Below, piece after piece: positions 52,794 through 60,996 of a stretch of DNA of 64,000 nucleotides. Numbering within the stretch: the first letter of the stretch is position 1; every line of letters starts with the position of its first letter. The DNA comes from Bacteroidota bacterium (lineage in GTDB: Bacteria; Bacteroidota; Bacteroidia; Bacteroidales; F082): the NCBI GenBank assembly GCA_009773165.1, contig WOUZ01000006.1:1-64000 (forward strand), read 5' to 3'. The position numbers were made by a program, and so were the translations under genes. The notes under the pieces were generated by a model that was given only the letters and a program-made list of their open reading frames with translations, did no database searches and was not told the origin of the DNA.

Positions 52794-53357
52794 CTAATGC
52801 ATGTCTTTTATAAATAGATAGGCGTCCCTATGGCCGATATCATCCGTAAATCGCTTGTATTCAACCAGTCTCAGCTGCTGAAAATAATCAACGAACTCGT
52901 TGGGATGCAGTGCTTTTTCTATGGGAAAGGCGTTGATAGTTACCTGAACGTCGTTGAAGCTTGTCCAAAGGAAGGTCCCTCCTGTTTTCAACAATTCCGG
53001 AATAAGTTGAAGCAAGGCTTTCCCGGGTTTGAAATTGATGCATATAATGGTATCGAAGGGTGCTGAAGACATCAATACCTCAGGTTCATCAAGGTCGAGC
53101 AGCAATGTTTTGATATGGAGATTTTGCTCTTGTGCGGCAGCTTCGAGATGTTGCAGCCCTACCTCAGCAATGTCAACAGCAAGTGTTTCGAAGCGTTGAG
53201 AAGCCAACAGGAAAGCGTTACGTCCACGGCCACAGGCAAGGTCGAGCGCCTTTCCGGGAGTAAGTTTTTCCAGTTGCTGCTTTAGGTAGGCATCAGGTTC
53301 ATGAAAACCATATTTTGCCCCATGACGTTCGTTCCATTTTAAGCTATCGCTGATCAT
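52794..53357 (-). CDS. Class I SAM-dependent methyltransferase (TehB-like)
   Basis: 187 residues from the ATG at 53357 (MISDSLKWNERHGAKYGFHE), which matches the usual start of this family better than an ATG 24 bp upstream. Motif I is ALDLACGRGRNAFLLA; the acidic motif II is LAVDIAEVGL and motif III contains LDLDEP. It resembles TehB-like small-molecule methyltransferases; the substrate is unknown. The stop lies one base before the hypF start, so both genes are probably co-translated. Confidence 0.85.
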   Translation of the reverse strand: MISDSLKWNERHGAKYGFHEPDAYLKQQLEKLTPGKALDLACGRGRNAFLLASQRFETLAVDIAEVGLQHLEAAAQEQNLHIKTLLLDLDEPEVLMSSAPFDTIICINFKPGKALLQLIPELLKTGGTFLWTSFNDVQVTINAFPIEKALHPNEFVDYFQQLRLVEYKRFTDDIGHRDAYLFIKDMH

Positions 53358-53381
53358 GCCGCGAAGATAGGGAATAAGCAA

Positions 53382-53670
53382 ATTCGAAAATTTGAAGATT
53401 TGAGGATTCGATCCGAAAACTTTCGGGTTTGAGGATTCATAGATTCAAGGATTTGAATATTAGACTTTAAACATTGAACCCTTAAATAATCAACCGCTTA
53501 AAAAAAGTTGATTTGTTTTTTGTTTATTTGTTGATGCTGACGCGTTCATAATGAAAGCTTTATCTGTTGACTTTGGGTGTAGCTAATTTCATTGATCCTT
53601 GGCTTGCGTTCGCCCTCAACAAATCAACAATTCAACAGATCAACGAATCAACTACCTAATTCATTAATTT
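53382..53670. repeat. Dispersed intergenic repeat, divergent promoter region
   Basis: Holds GAAAATTTGAAGATTTGAGG words, then a roughly 45-bp segment (53500-53544: AAAAAAGTTGATTTGTTTTT followed by TTATTTGTTGATGCTGACGCG) that recurs inverted with about two mismatches at 56624-56668. On the right, complementary words follow (CAACAAATCAACAATTCAAC). Confidence 0.75.
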
Positions 53671-53688
53671 CGCTGAAAAATAAATCAA

Positions 53689-54810
53689 ATGAAGTACTTC
53701 AGAAGTTTACTTACAGGCATTTCGCTGATTACTTTTATTTTTCAGAATGAGGTCTATGGCCAAACTATGCAACCTGAAGGCGCTGCTGTTCAACAACTGC
53801 TTCAGGCACAGCTTGATGAAGATATTCCCGGAATCTTGATGGGGATCGAACATTATGGCTCTCCGGGCACACAATGGTCGGCAGGCTATAATGATGTACA
53901 GACAAAAACCTTGCTGAATTCTGATCAAACCTTCCGTATTGCCAGTGTTACCAAGACGTTTGTAGCGGTTGCCATCCTCCGGCTTTGGGAAGAAGCCAAA
54001 CTTGGCCTGGATGACCCCATCACGAACTACCTTTGCGAGGATCATCTAAACCTGCTCCGAAAAGGTGGTTATGATCCTGAAAGTATCACCATCAGGCATT
54101 TGCTACAGCATAACTCAGGCATGGCCGACCATTCCCATACCGCTGCTTATGATGTTGCCGTACTGAGATCAGGCTATAAATGGACACGACAAGGGCAGAT
54201 CGAAGCGCTTGTCGAATACAGCAAGCCAGTGGGCAAACCGGGCGAGCGTTTCAGTTATTCCGACACAGGATATGTGCTGCTGGGCGAGATTCTTGAAAAA
54301 ATAACCGGATTATCAATGGGTGAAGCGATCGTACAACTGATTGATTTCGAAAAACTTGCTTTAAATTCAACTGCAATGGAAGCTCCTGACGGTGACTTCA
54401 GCGGCAAGCGCATCCATCAGTACTATCAAGGTGAAGACACCTATCTTTTTCATCCTTCACTCGACTATTTCGGCGGTGGAGGACTGCTTTCGAACACTGC
54501 CGATTTAAGCCATTTCATGCTGGCACTTTTCAACAACGAAATTTTCAAAAGCCGCAGTACACTTGAACAGATGATTGAGCCGGTTTCATATACCGAAACG
54601 CCTTCAATGGATTACCGCATGGGCATCTGGAAAACGCAGATTGGCGGCTTGGACGCCTGGACACATACAGGATTTTGGGGTACGCAAACGACTTACTTTC
54701 CTGACCTGAATCTTTCAATCACTGTAAACTACAGCAGCAGGTGGAAGGTGAAAGGCAATGCTCCGATATTTGAAGAGACGGTTAAACTATATAATACCAG
54801 GAAGGATTGA
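53689..54810 (+). CDS. Serine hydrolase of the beta-lactamase (class C / PBP4*) family
   Basis: 373 residues with signal peptide MKYFRSLLTGISLITFIF. The active-site SxxK is SVTK (86-89), the second element is Tyr190 in FSYSDTGYVLLGE (YSD rather than YSN), and a late HTGFWG replaces KTG. Such proteins are esterases, D-aminopeptidases or DD-carboxypeptidases more often than resistance enzymes. It is exported to the periplasm or surface. The substrate cannot be told from sequence, and a true class C beta-lactamase is less likely. Confidence 0.85.
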   Translation: MKYFRSLLTGISLITFIFQNEVYGQTMQPEGAAVQQLLQAQLDEDIPGILMGIEHYGSPGTQWSAGYNDVQTKTLLNSDQTFRIASVTKTFVAVAILRLWEEAKLGLDDPITNYLCEDHLNLLRKGGYDPESITIRHLLQHNSGMADHSHTAAYDVAVLRSGYKWTRQGQIEALVEYSKPVGKPGERFSYSDTGYVLLGEILEKITGLSMGEAIVQLIDFEKLALNSTAMEAPDGDFSGKRIHQYYQGEDTYLFHPSLDYFGGGGLLSNTADLSHFMLALFNNEIFKSRSTLEQMIEPVSYTETPSMDYRMGIWKTQIGGLDAWTHTGFWGTQTTYFPDLNLSITVNYSSRWKVKGNAPIFEETVKLYNTRKD

Positions 54811-54910
54811 GCTGAGCTTTGGCTACTTTTTCAATTTTTTGAATGAAAATCATTTGTGCAGGATAAGGCACATGTTTAGCTTCAAAACGATCCAAAGATT
54901 CTTTTAAAAA

Positions 54911-55684
54911 CTATTTTATGATAATCATAAATCCTAATCCAAAGCTGAGTTCATTTATTACATCAGAATAGTTATATTTCTGATATTGAACCTCATGTGT
55001 ATATAAATTGGTAGTGGTTTCGGTGTAATCAAAGTCAATAGTGTAAATCCAGTAATTCAGATCAAAGTCGATTACAACCCTGTCGAATATTCTGTATCCA
55101 ATTGTAAATGAAGGGTTGAAGGTGAAATTATCTTTCGGGACTTTACCTGTAGACCAGCTAAGGTGTAATCTTTCGTTCGTACCTTTTCTTTTCAAATCAG
55201 TTTGTGCATGTTCCGTATAAAATGATGTTACGCCTATCAAAGCGCGAGCTATAAATATCAGTTTTTTTAGCTCTATTTTATAAACCGGGCCAAGGCTTCC
55301 TTTTTCGATCGAACCTCCCTTATAATTAAACGTGTCATCCATAGCTCCTGAACTCGTTGAAGCATAATAGTCGCCGGAATATTTTTCCTCAATAACTTTT
55401 GAAAACCTGGCATGTCTGTCATTCAGACTGGCATTATGATTTGCCTGGAACGAAAACTCAATCCCCCAATCATTAAAAAAGTAGGAAGAAGAAATAAATT
55501 GCCAATAGTAGGCAGGACTATCGTAACCCACGAGATTGTCAGTGATATATCCTTTGCTGAGCTTTGAAACCGGAACAGTATAGCCAAAAGAAGGCCGGAC
55601 AACCCACTTGATGGGTTTCATGTTTTGCCCAATCACGTTACAAGTGAACAAAAGCATTAGAAGAACAAATATGGCTGTTCGCAT
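54911..55684 (-). CDS. Outer-membrane beta-barrel-like protein
   Basis: 257 residues with signal peptide MRTAIFVLLMLLFTCNVIGQ. Amphipathic strands with aromatic residues (VVRPSFGYTVPVSKL, YYWQFISSSYFFNDWGIEFS, NELSFGLGFMIIIK at the end) indicate a small barrel. No family name can be given. It lies 2 bp after the lipoprotein gene, so the two likely act together. Confidence 0.7.
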   Translation of the reverse strand: MRTAIFVLLMLLFTCNVIGQNMKPIKWVVRPSFGYTVPVSKLSKGYITDNLVGYDSPAYYWQFISSSYFFNDWGIEFSFQANHNASLNDRHARFSKVIEEKYSGDYYASTSSGAMDDTFNYKGGSIEKGSLGPVYKIELKKLIFIARALIGVTSFYTEHAQTDLKRKGTNERLHLSWSTGKVPKDNFTFNPSFTIGYRIFDRVVIDFDLNYWIYTIDFDYTETTTNLYTHEVQYQKYNYSDVINELSFGLGFMIIIK

Positions 55685-55686
55685 AT

Positions 55687-56268
55687 TTATTCGAGTATTA
55701 TAGGACTACTAACAGCACTAAGTGTTGAACCGTCAGAAATAGCGATTTCAACTTTAAACTGGTGTTCACCGCTAAACTCCGGTGCGTACATCAGATACAT
55801 AATGATGCTGTCCTGAGCAACAGGATCGTAATAAACTTTTGCAGGATTTTCAAGGTAATCGCTGATCGAAGCGTAGTTAACCGAAAAGAAATCACTTATG
55901 TCACTGTCACTTAAATGTGCAGCATCAAAGTCGTTTAGGGTGAAAATCCTTATTCCAGCAAGGGAGTCTTGAGCAATGTATTGCATCTCAGGAGGGCAAT
56001 CACAACGCATCGCATTAGCCGAAGAAAAACCTGATAATCTACTACCAGCAGCAATCTGACTTAATGACAATCTTATAAGTAAACCATAGGCCTCTTTTGA
56101 AATCGTACCATCATTTACAAATATCGGCTTCTCACCGGCATTGTTGATGTGAACCGTTTCGATGGAATTGAAAGTGTATCTAAAAATTGATGACTCAAGG
56201 CATTCACAACATGAAGTCAGAACTTTTAGCAGCAAAATCATTGCTAAAACAAATACAGTTTTGTTCAT
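55687..56268 (-). CDS. Putative lipoprotein
   Basis: 193 residues beginning MNKTVFVLAMILLLKVLTSC, a lipoprotein signal whose Cys20 would be lipidated. The body has scattered Cys (CCECLES, MRCDCPPEM) and a beta-rich C-terminus (EFSGEHQFKVEIAIS). No domain recognised. It is co-oriented and nearly abutting the barrel protein gene downstream. Confidence 0.65.
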   Translation of the reverse strand: MNKTVFVLAMILLLKVLTSCCECLESSIFRYTFNSIETVHINNAGEKPIFVNDGTISKEAYGLLIRLSLSQIAAGSRLSGFSSANAMRCDCPPEMQYIAQDSLAGIRIFTLNDFDAAHLSDSDISDFFSVNYASISDYLENPAKVYYDPVAQDSIIMYLMYAPEFSGEHQFKVEIAISDGSTLSAVSSPIILE

Positions 56269-56325
56269 ACTTATGGTTTGGTTTCATAGATGAATAAACT
56301 GCATGCAAGGTTGCTTGATGCTTAA

Positions 56326-56668
56326 GAGGTTGATTCATTGATTTGTTGATTTGTTGATTTGTTGATTTGTTGAGAGACGGTTTAGAAGTTTAGAGGGGTT
56401 TAGCGGTTTAGGGTTTAGGGCTGGCGCAAGACTTTGGAATAATGTCTTTTAATCTGTTAAGGCTCGCGCAATATAACATCCAAAGCTTTCTTTGTTTCAA
56501 AAAGCCTCTATATGTCAATAGTCAAAAGTTAACGGCTAAAAACCAAAAGTTAATGTTGATTTTTTTAGAGTTCGAAGTTTAACGTTCAAAGGGTGTAAGC
56601 ACTAAAAATTGAACTGGCTTATAACGCGCCAGCATCAACAAATCAACAAAAAACAAATCAACTTTTTT
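56326..56668. repeat. Dispersed intergenic repeat with inverted arms
   Basis: The left arm is TTGATTTG octamers, then GGTTTAGAAGTTTAGAGG and GGGTTTAGGGCTGGCGCAAG. The right arm ends GCGCCAGCATCAACAAATCA and is the inverted copy of the segment at 53500-53544. Between are words such as AAAGTTAACGGCTAAAAACC, similar to 48.12 kb. Confidence 0.75.
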
Positions 56669-56683
56669 AAAAGTGGAATTCGG

Positions 56684-57907
56684 TTATTGCTTCACCAAAA
56701 TCTTTTCAGATGCTGCTTTACCTCCGGATAGCAGATTCACCATATATGCTCCGGGAGCAAGTGATGAGAGGTTGAGTTCAATCTTATTTCCAGCTGTAAA
56801 GTCCTGAACAATAACTTGTTTTCCATCGGTGGAGATGATCTGAACCGTAACTTTTTCAATAGCTGCATAATCAATTGTTAAAGTTTCAGAAACAGGGTTG
56901 GGATACAGATTGAAAGTAAAGGCTGGCTCTTGTCTTACTCCTGTAAGGATATAATTGTTTTTTACAAATACGGTATTGTCGCAAACTATTTCAGATACAT
57001 TTCCGGGAACAAAGCCCGCAACATAGGTATTGTCATACGTATTGAAAGCAATCATTTTAGCCATATTCGCAGTGTCGATCCCGACAAGCAAAAAAGTTCC
57101 TGTATTTTGATCAAAAGAAGATGAACCTCCTACGAAATAAGGAAACTCAACCAATTCACCCCTGTTTAAAACATCTCCGGTTGTTTTATCAATTTCAACA
57201 ACATAACTGCCAATATATGTGTATGTTGTGTCAAAAGTTGCGTTACGGGCATATATTTTTTCATTCACATTGTCGAAGTTGACACTTGTGATGTTGTTGT
57301 AAGGCTCAGTGGTATTAAGAATCGTTTTCGTGAATGAGAACTGATTTTCTCTCACAGGTATTGCATACAAACATAAGGCAGGATCATTCGTAAAACCCAC
57401 GTAATACAAAATGCCATTATTTGCATCAAAACCGATGGCATCCACTATAATTCCATTCACGCCCGGCTCATAAATAATACCTAAAAGGCTGTCCTGATTG
57501 GTGTTGATATCGTATGCATAGACGCTTATGTAATCGTCAGTCTCCAGTTTGAGGTTGTACATTTTTCCGGTACTCATATCAAACTCAGATATATTTGAAT
57601 ACAATGAAGCGCTTCCCAGATTCTCTACATTTGTAAGCGTATTAAACGAATACAACCCAGTATTATCTTCGGAAATTCCGGTAATGTAATAGTTGCTATT
57701 GTAAGAATCGAAGGCTGATGTAGCAAAATAATAGCCTTCAAGCATGGTAGGGAAAGTGGTTACCGACTGAGGGTCAAGCGCTTGCCATTTAACGATATCA
57801 AGATTACCATTTGGATAATTGTTGCCCATACCTACCAGGTTAATCTGTGCTTTTAGGCCCATGCCGAAGAGCATGATGATAAAGGTGTAAAGTAGAGTTC
57901 TTTTCAT
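56684..57907 (-). CDS. Secreted beta-propeller-like T9SS protein
   Basis: 407 residues with signal peptide MKRTLLYTFIIMLFGMGLKAQ. The body has regular blocks (YYITGISEDNTGLYSFNT, ILYYVGFTNDPALCLYAI, GTFLLVGIDTANMAKMIAF) that suggest a beta-propeller. A type A sorting domain ends it (FNLYPNPVSETLTIDY to SGGKAASEKILVKQ). No enzymatic motif is seen. Confidence 0.85.
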   Translation of the reverse strand: MKRTLLYTFIIMLFGMGLKAQINLVGMGNNYPNGNLDIVKWQALDPQSVTTFPTMLEGYYFATSAFDSYNSNYYITGISEDNTGLYSFNTLTNVENLGSASLYSNISEFDMSTGKMYNLKLETDDYISVYAYDINTNQDSLLGIIYEPGVNGIIVDAIGFDANNGILYYVGFTNDPALCLYAIPVRENQFSFTKTILNTTEPYNNITSVNFDNVNEKIYARNATFDTTYTYIGSYVVEIDKTTGDVLNRGELVEFPYFVGGSSSFDQNTGTFLLVGIDTANMAKMIAFNTYDNTYVAGFVPGNVSEIVCDNTVFVKNNYILTGVRQEPAFTFNLYPNPVSETLTIDYAAIEKVTVQIISTDGKQVIVQDFTAGNKIELNLSSLAPGAYMVNLLSGGKAASEKILVKQ

Positions 57908-58063
57908 GATTTCAGAGTTTTTATTTTAGTAAGTTAGTTTATAACAAAGATATATTTCTTTTTGTTCAGGAAATGTATTCAACAACCTAAATGAATGACT
58001 AAAACTACATTATTGTAATTTTCTGTTGCTTAAACCTACTGACATAGAATGAGAATGTCTCAT

Positions 58064-58663
58064 TTATTCATAACTTAAAGCATTCATTTCTATTATTTTA
58101 ACCCCCTCTTTTTTCATTTTTTCTATGGCTTTTTCTTTACTTTTTTCTGATTTCCCAAGTATAGCCTCCTTAATCACAAACATTTCATAGCCCAGCTTCT
58201 TACCACCAATGAGTGATTTGTAAACACATTGTTCAGCCAACAAACCTACAATGATAATATCTTTAGCATTATTTTTTTTAAGAAAGTCGTTGATTTCAAA
58301 TAAATTAAAGGTATTGGGATCATACTTTGAAAAGATATTATCATTAATGATATGCAGCCTTTTATCGAATCGCATTGAAGATGTATCATGAGTAACATAT
58401 ACAAAAGGAGAGGAAAATGATAGATTCAATACCTTATGAATGCTTTTAACATATAACACATTAGGTGATCGCATTTTGTTGATTACAAAATTTATGGAAT
58501 CAATAAAATTTTGCGCTTCTTTTTCTGACATCTTTCTGTTTGTATAATACTCCTGAACATCAAGAACGATCAAAAATCTTTCTTCACGAATGGTTTGTCC
58601 AAACGAAAAAGAGGAAAGCAAACCTAAAAACCAAAGTATTATTAAATAAGATATTCTACTCAT
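58064..58663 (-). CDS. Exported isochorismatase-like cysteine hydrolase
   Basis: 199 residues. After a signal peptide (ISYLIILWFLGLLSSFSFGQ) comes the isochorismatase fold with the catalytic triad Asp35 (FLIVLDVQ), Lys113 (FSKYDPNTF) and Cys146 (GLLAEQCVYKS). Members hydrolyse amides such as nicotinamide or carbamoyl compounds. Export is unusual, since most members are cytoplasmic; the substrate is unknown. Confidence 0.8.
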   Translation of the reverse strand: MSRISYLIILWFLGLLSSFSFGQTIREERFLIVLDVQEYYTNRKMSEKEAQNFIDSINFVINKMRSPNVLYVKSIHKVLNLSFSSPFVYVTHDTSSMRFDKRLHIINDNIFSKYDPNTFNLFEINDFLKKNNAKDIIIVGLLAEQCVYKSLIGGKKLGYEMFVIKEAILGKSEKSKEKAIEKMKKEGVKIIEMNALSYE

Positions 58664-58972
58664 AAACGTTTCAAAATGTTAGCTTACTGTTATTACAAAT
58701 ATGAAAACGCATCACGCAATTCTGTTGATAAATGTTGGTCCAGTTGCATGCTATCACCCTGATTTTCAACAGAAAAATATCTCAATATTTAAAAATTGTA
58801 TTTCCATCTGACAACCATGAAAATTCGTTTTCATGCAGTAAAGGTATAGATTATGTATACGTTATGCATATCATTTATAATCTATTTCTTCATGAAAGAA
58901 TAGTCCCCAAAATAGTGCAAATCATCGTTTGAGGAATTAATGATGATCCTCTTTCGTATTTACCCACTTTCG
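58664..58972. other. Intergenic region
   Basis: About 310 bp with no supported gene. It separates the hydrolase from the orphan sorting-tail frame. Confidence 0.4.
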
Positions 58973-59218
58973 CTAGTGCTTAATTATCTTCCTTATTTCT
59001 GATAAACTATCTTCGCATGTGATTTTCAGGAAATAAATTCCTCTATGCAAATCAGTCATATCAATTCTCAGTGAACCAACCAGATCATAATTGTTTATGA
59101 TTTTGCCTGCTAAGTCGGACAATACCAAGGTGTATTTTTTATTCGATGTGCTTTCAATTTCAATCCAGTCTGATGCAGGGTTAGGATAAGTCTGCTCTTC
59201 ATATTGTTGACTTGTCAT
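58973..59218 (-). pseudogene. Orphan T9SS sorting domain (gene remnant)
   Basis: 81 residues that consist only of a type A C-terminal sorting domain: YPNPASDWIEIES, LVLSDLAGKII, LHRGIYFLKIT, ending IRKIIKH. There is no signal peptide or passenger domain, and the 150 bp upstream carries no continuation. It is probably the 3' remnant of a deleted secreted-protein gene, or a spare tail. Confidence 0.6.
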
Positions 59219-59369
59219 TTCCTAACTTTGTAAACCATATTTCTATAAGGTATAAAGCATAGCAACTCTTTCATATAACGAAATCCTGTCAAACTATGAT
59301 CGAAACTTAATCAAATAGTGTTGCCTTTCAAAAATTCGCACTAAATTAGAAATAGCTCAGGTTTTTCAT

Positions 59370-60605
59370 CTAATCCTTTATCATCCTGGAAAAATAATTC
59401 TTTCCACTTGTCTCGACTATTACACAATAAATACCTTTTTTTAAGCAACTTACGTCCATTTCATGTTTTTGTGAATGCACATTTTCACTCATTACCAGCT
59501 TGCCATGGTTATCAAACATTTTCAAAACTCCCTTATCCGTGCTTATTGGCAAGATGATTGTTAAATAGCTATTTGATGGATTCGGTGAAATCAACATTTG
59601 GTTTTCATCACTTAGCTCCTCGCCTATACCAACACCTCCATTTACTGTTTTCAAGATAGTTCCAGATTCACCTGCAATATAACCAGTTTCACTGGTGGGG
59701 AAATGAACGGAAAACAAATCATTTGATGTGCCTGTGACCTGCCTATCCCATTGTTCGCCTGAGTTTGATGTTTGGAAAACAATTCCATCTGACCCCACTG
59801 CATATGCAATTGACGTATCAGCATAAGTTACACTGTTAAGCCAGCCTGAGTTAATCTTTAACCAGGTATGCCAATTGGAACCTCCATCCTGAGTGTAATA
59901 AACCACAGAGTATGAATACCCTTGCGCCCAGCTTCCCCCAACAACGATGCCGTTGGCCGGACCGTTAAAACAAACATCATTAAGTGCTCCATAAGAACTG
60001 TTCCACAAAACTGTGTCCCAGTTTTGAGCACCATCGTTTGTTTTGAAAACGCTCAAGCCTTCTCCAACCAGGTAAACAGTATTTGTATCAACTGTAGATA
60101 ATCGCCCATTTCCAGGAGCAGCAAATAAAGACCAGTTTATACCTGCATTGGTTGTTTTTGCTATTACTGCATTTATTCCTGAGACATAACCCGTATTATT
60201 ATCGGCGAACCGAATAGATCTCAAATGGCTATTAGTTCCTGAATTTTGCGATTCCCAGGTAGTGCCACCGTCAGAAGTTTTCAGAATAACCCCGTTATCT
60301 CCGGCAATATAACCTGTATCGGTATCGACAAAAAATACCGAGTTTAACGAACTGGTCGTTCCTGCATCCAACATTGTCCAGATGGCTCCTCCATCAATCG
60401 TTTTTAGAATCGTGCCATGATCACCTGTAATAATACCATTCTGATCATCCGTAAAGAATACCGATTTCAATGTGTTTAGAGTACCGGAATTCTGCACTAT
60501 CCATTGAGATTTGCTTTCAGTTGCCAAAATAAAAATCAGTAGGAAAAGTGTTAAAATTTTCAAGCAATTAAAACTTGTTTTCGATGGCTCAATGTGCATG
60601 ATCAT
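59370..60605 (-). CDS. YCF48/BNR-repeat T9SS protein
   Basis: 411 residues. A signal peptide (LKILTLFLLIFILATESKS) leads into six or more repeats of the YCF48/PSII-BNR type (FFTDDQNGIITGDHGTILKT, FVDTDTGYIAGDNGVILKT) forming a beta-propeller. A T9SS tail follows (LISPNPSNSYLTI to KNYFSRMIKD). Such proteins are common surface or secreted products in Bacteroidota; the ligand is unknown. An alternative start lies two codons in. Confidence 0.88.
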   Translation of the reverse strand: MIMHIEPSKTSFNCLKILTLFLLIFILATESKSQWIVQNSGTLNTLKSVFFTDDQNGIITGDHGTILKTIDGGAIWTMLDAGTTSSLNSVFFVDTDTGYIAGDNGVILKTSDGGTTWESQNSGTNSHLRSIRFADNNTGYVSGINAVIAKTTNAGINWSLFAAPGNGRLSTVDTNTVYLVGEGLSVFKTNDGAQNWDTVLWNSSYGALNDVCFNGPANGIVVGGSWAQGYSYSVVYYTQDGGSNWHTWLKINSGWLNSVTYADTSIAYAVGSDGIVFQTSNSGEQWDRQVTGTSNDLFSVHFPTSETGYIAGESGTILKTVNGGVGIGEELSDENQMLISPNPSNSYLTIILPISTDKGVLKMFDNHGKLVMSENVHSQKHEMDVSCLKKGIYCVIVETSGKNYFSRMIKD

Positions 60606-60996
60606 GAATTTTTAAAGTACAATTCAGTCAATTATTCAGAACTCCTGAAAGTTGAAAAGTATGAAATACTGAAGTTCAGTAGGGAGCGGATGCCCAGCAG
60701 CCGCAATAGTTTCACACGAGGTTTTAATTTCTAACCTGGGGTTAGCATCCATACCAATTGCAACGTATTCATTCCTTTCAGATATTAACAAAAGTAACAA
60801 TTTATACTGCTTCACTAACATAATGAATGGAAAATGCCAGATATTAATTTTTTTTACAAGGAGGATTTGTGAGATAGTGATATGAAGGGTATAATACTTA
60901 TGCTTACAAAACAGGTTAGTAACTTTTAAATAACTAATCTTTTAAATGGGGATAACATGATCAAAGTCACAAATAGAATTAATTACAGACTTATTA
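60606..60996. other. Intergenic region
   Basis: About 390 bp. A 61-residue frame on the minus strand (60636-60821) has no signal, domain or coupling, and I leave it uncalled. No terminator or repeat was recognised. Confidence 0.4.

Noticed and set aside
53689-54810. Antibiotic-resistance class C beta-lactamase
   Set aside because: SxxK and Tyr are present, but YSD replaces YSN and no KTG is seen; a general serine hydrolase is more likely.
60636-60821. 61-residue minus-strand frame
   Set aside because: No signal peptide, motif or operon partner; it is isolated in an intergenic gap.
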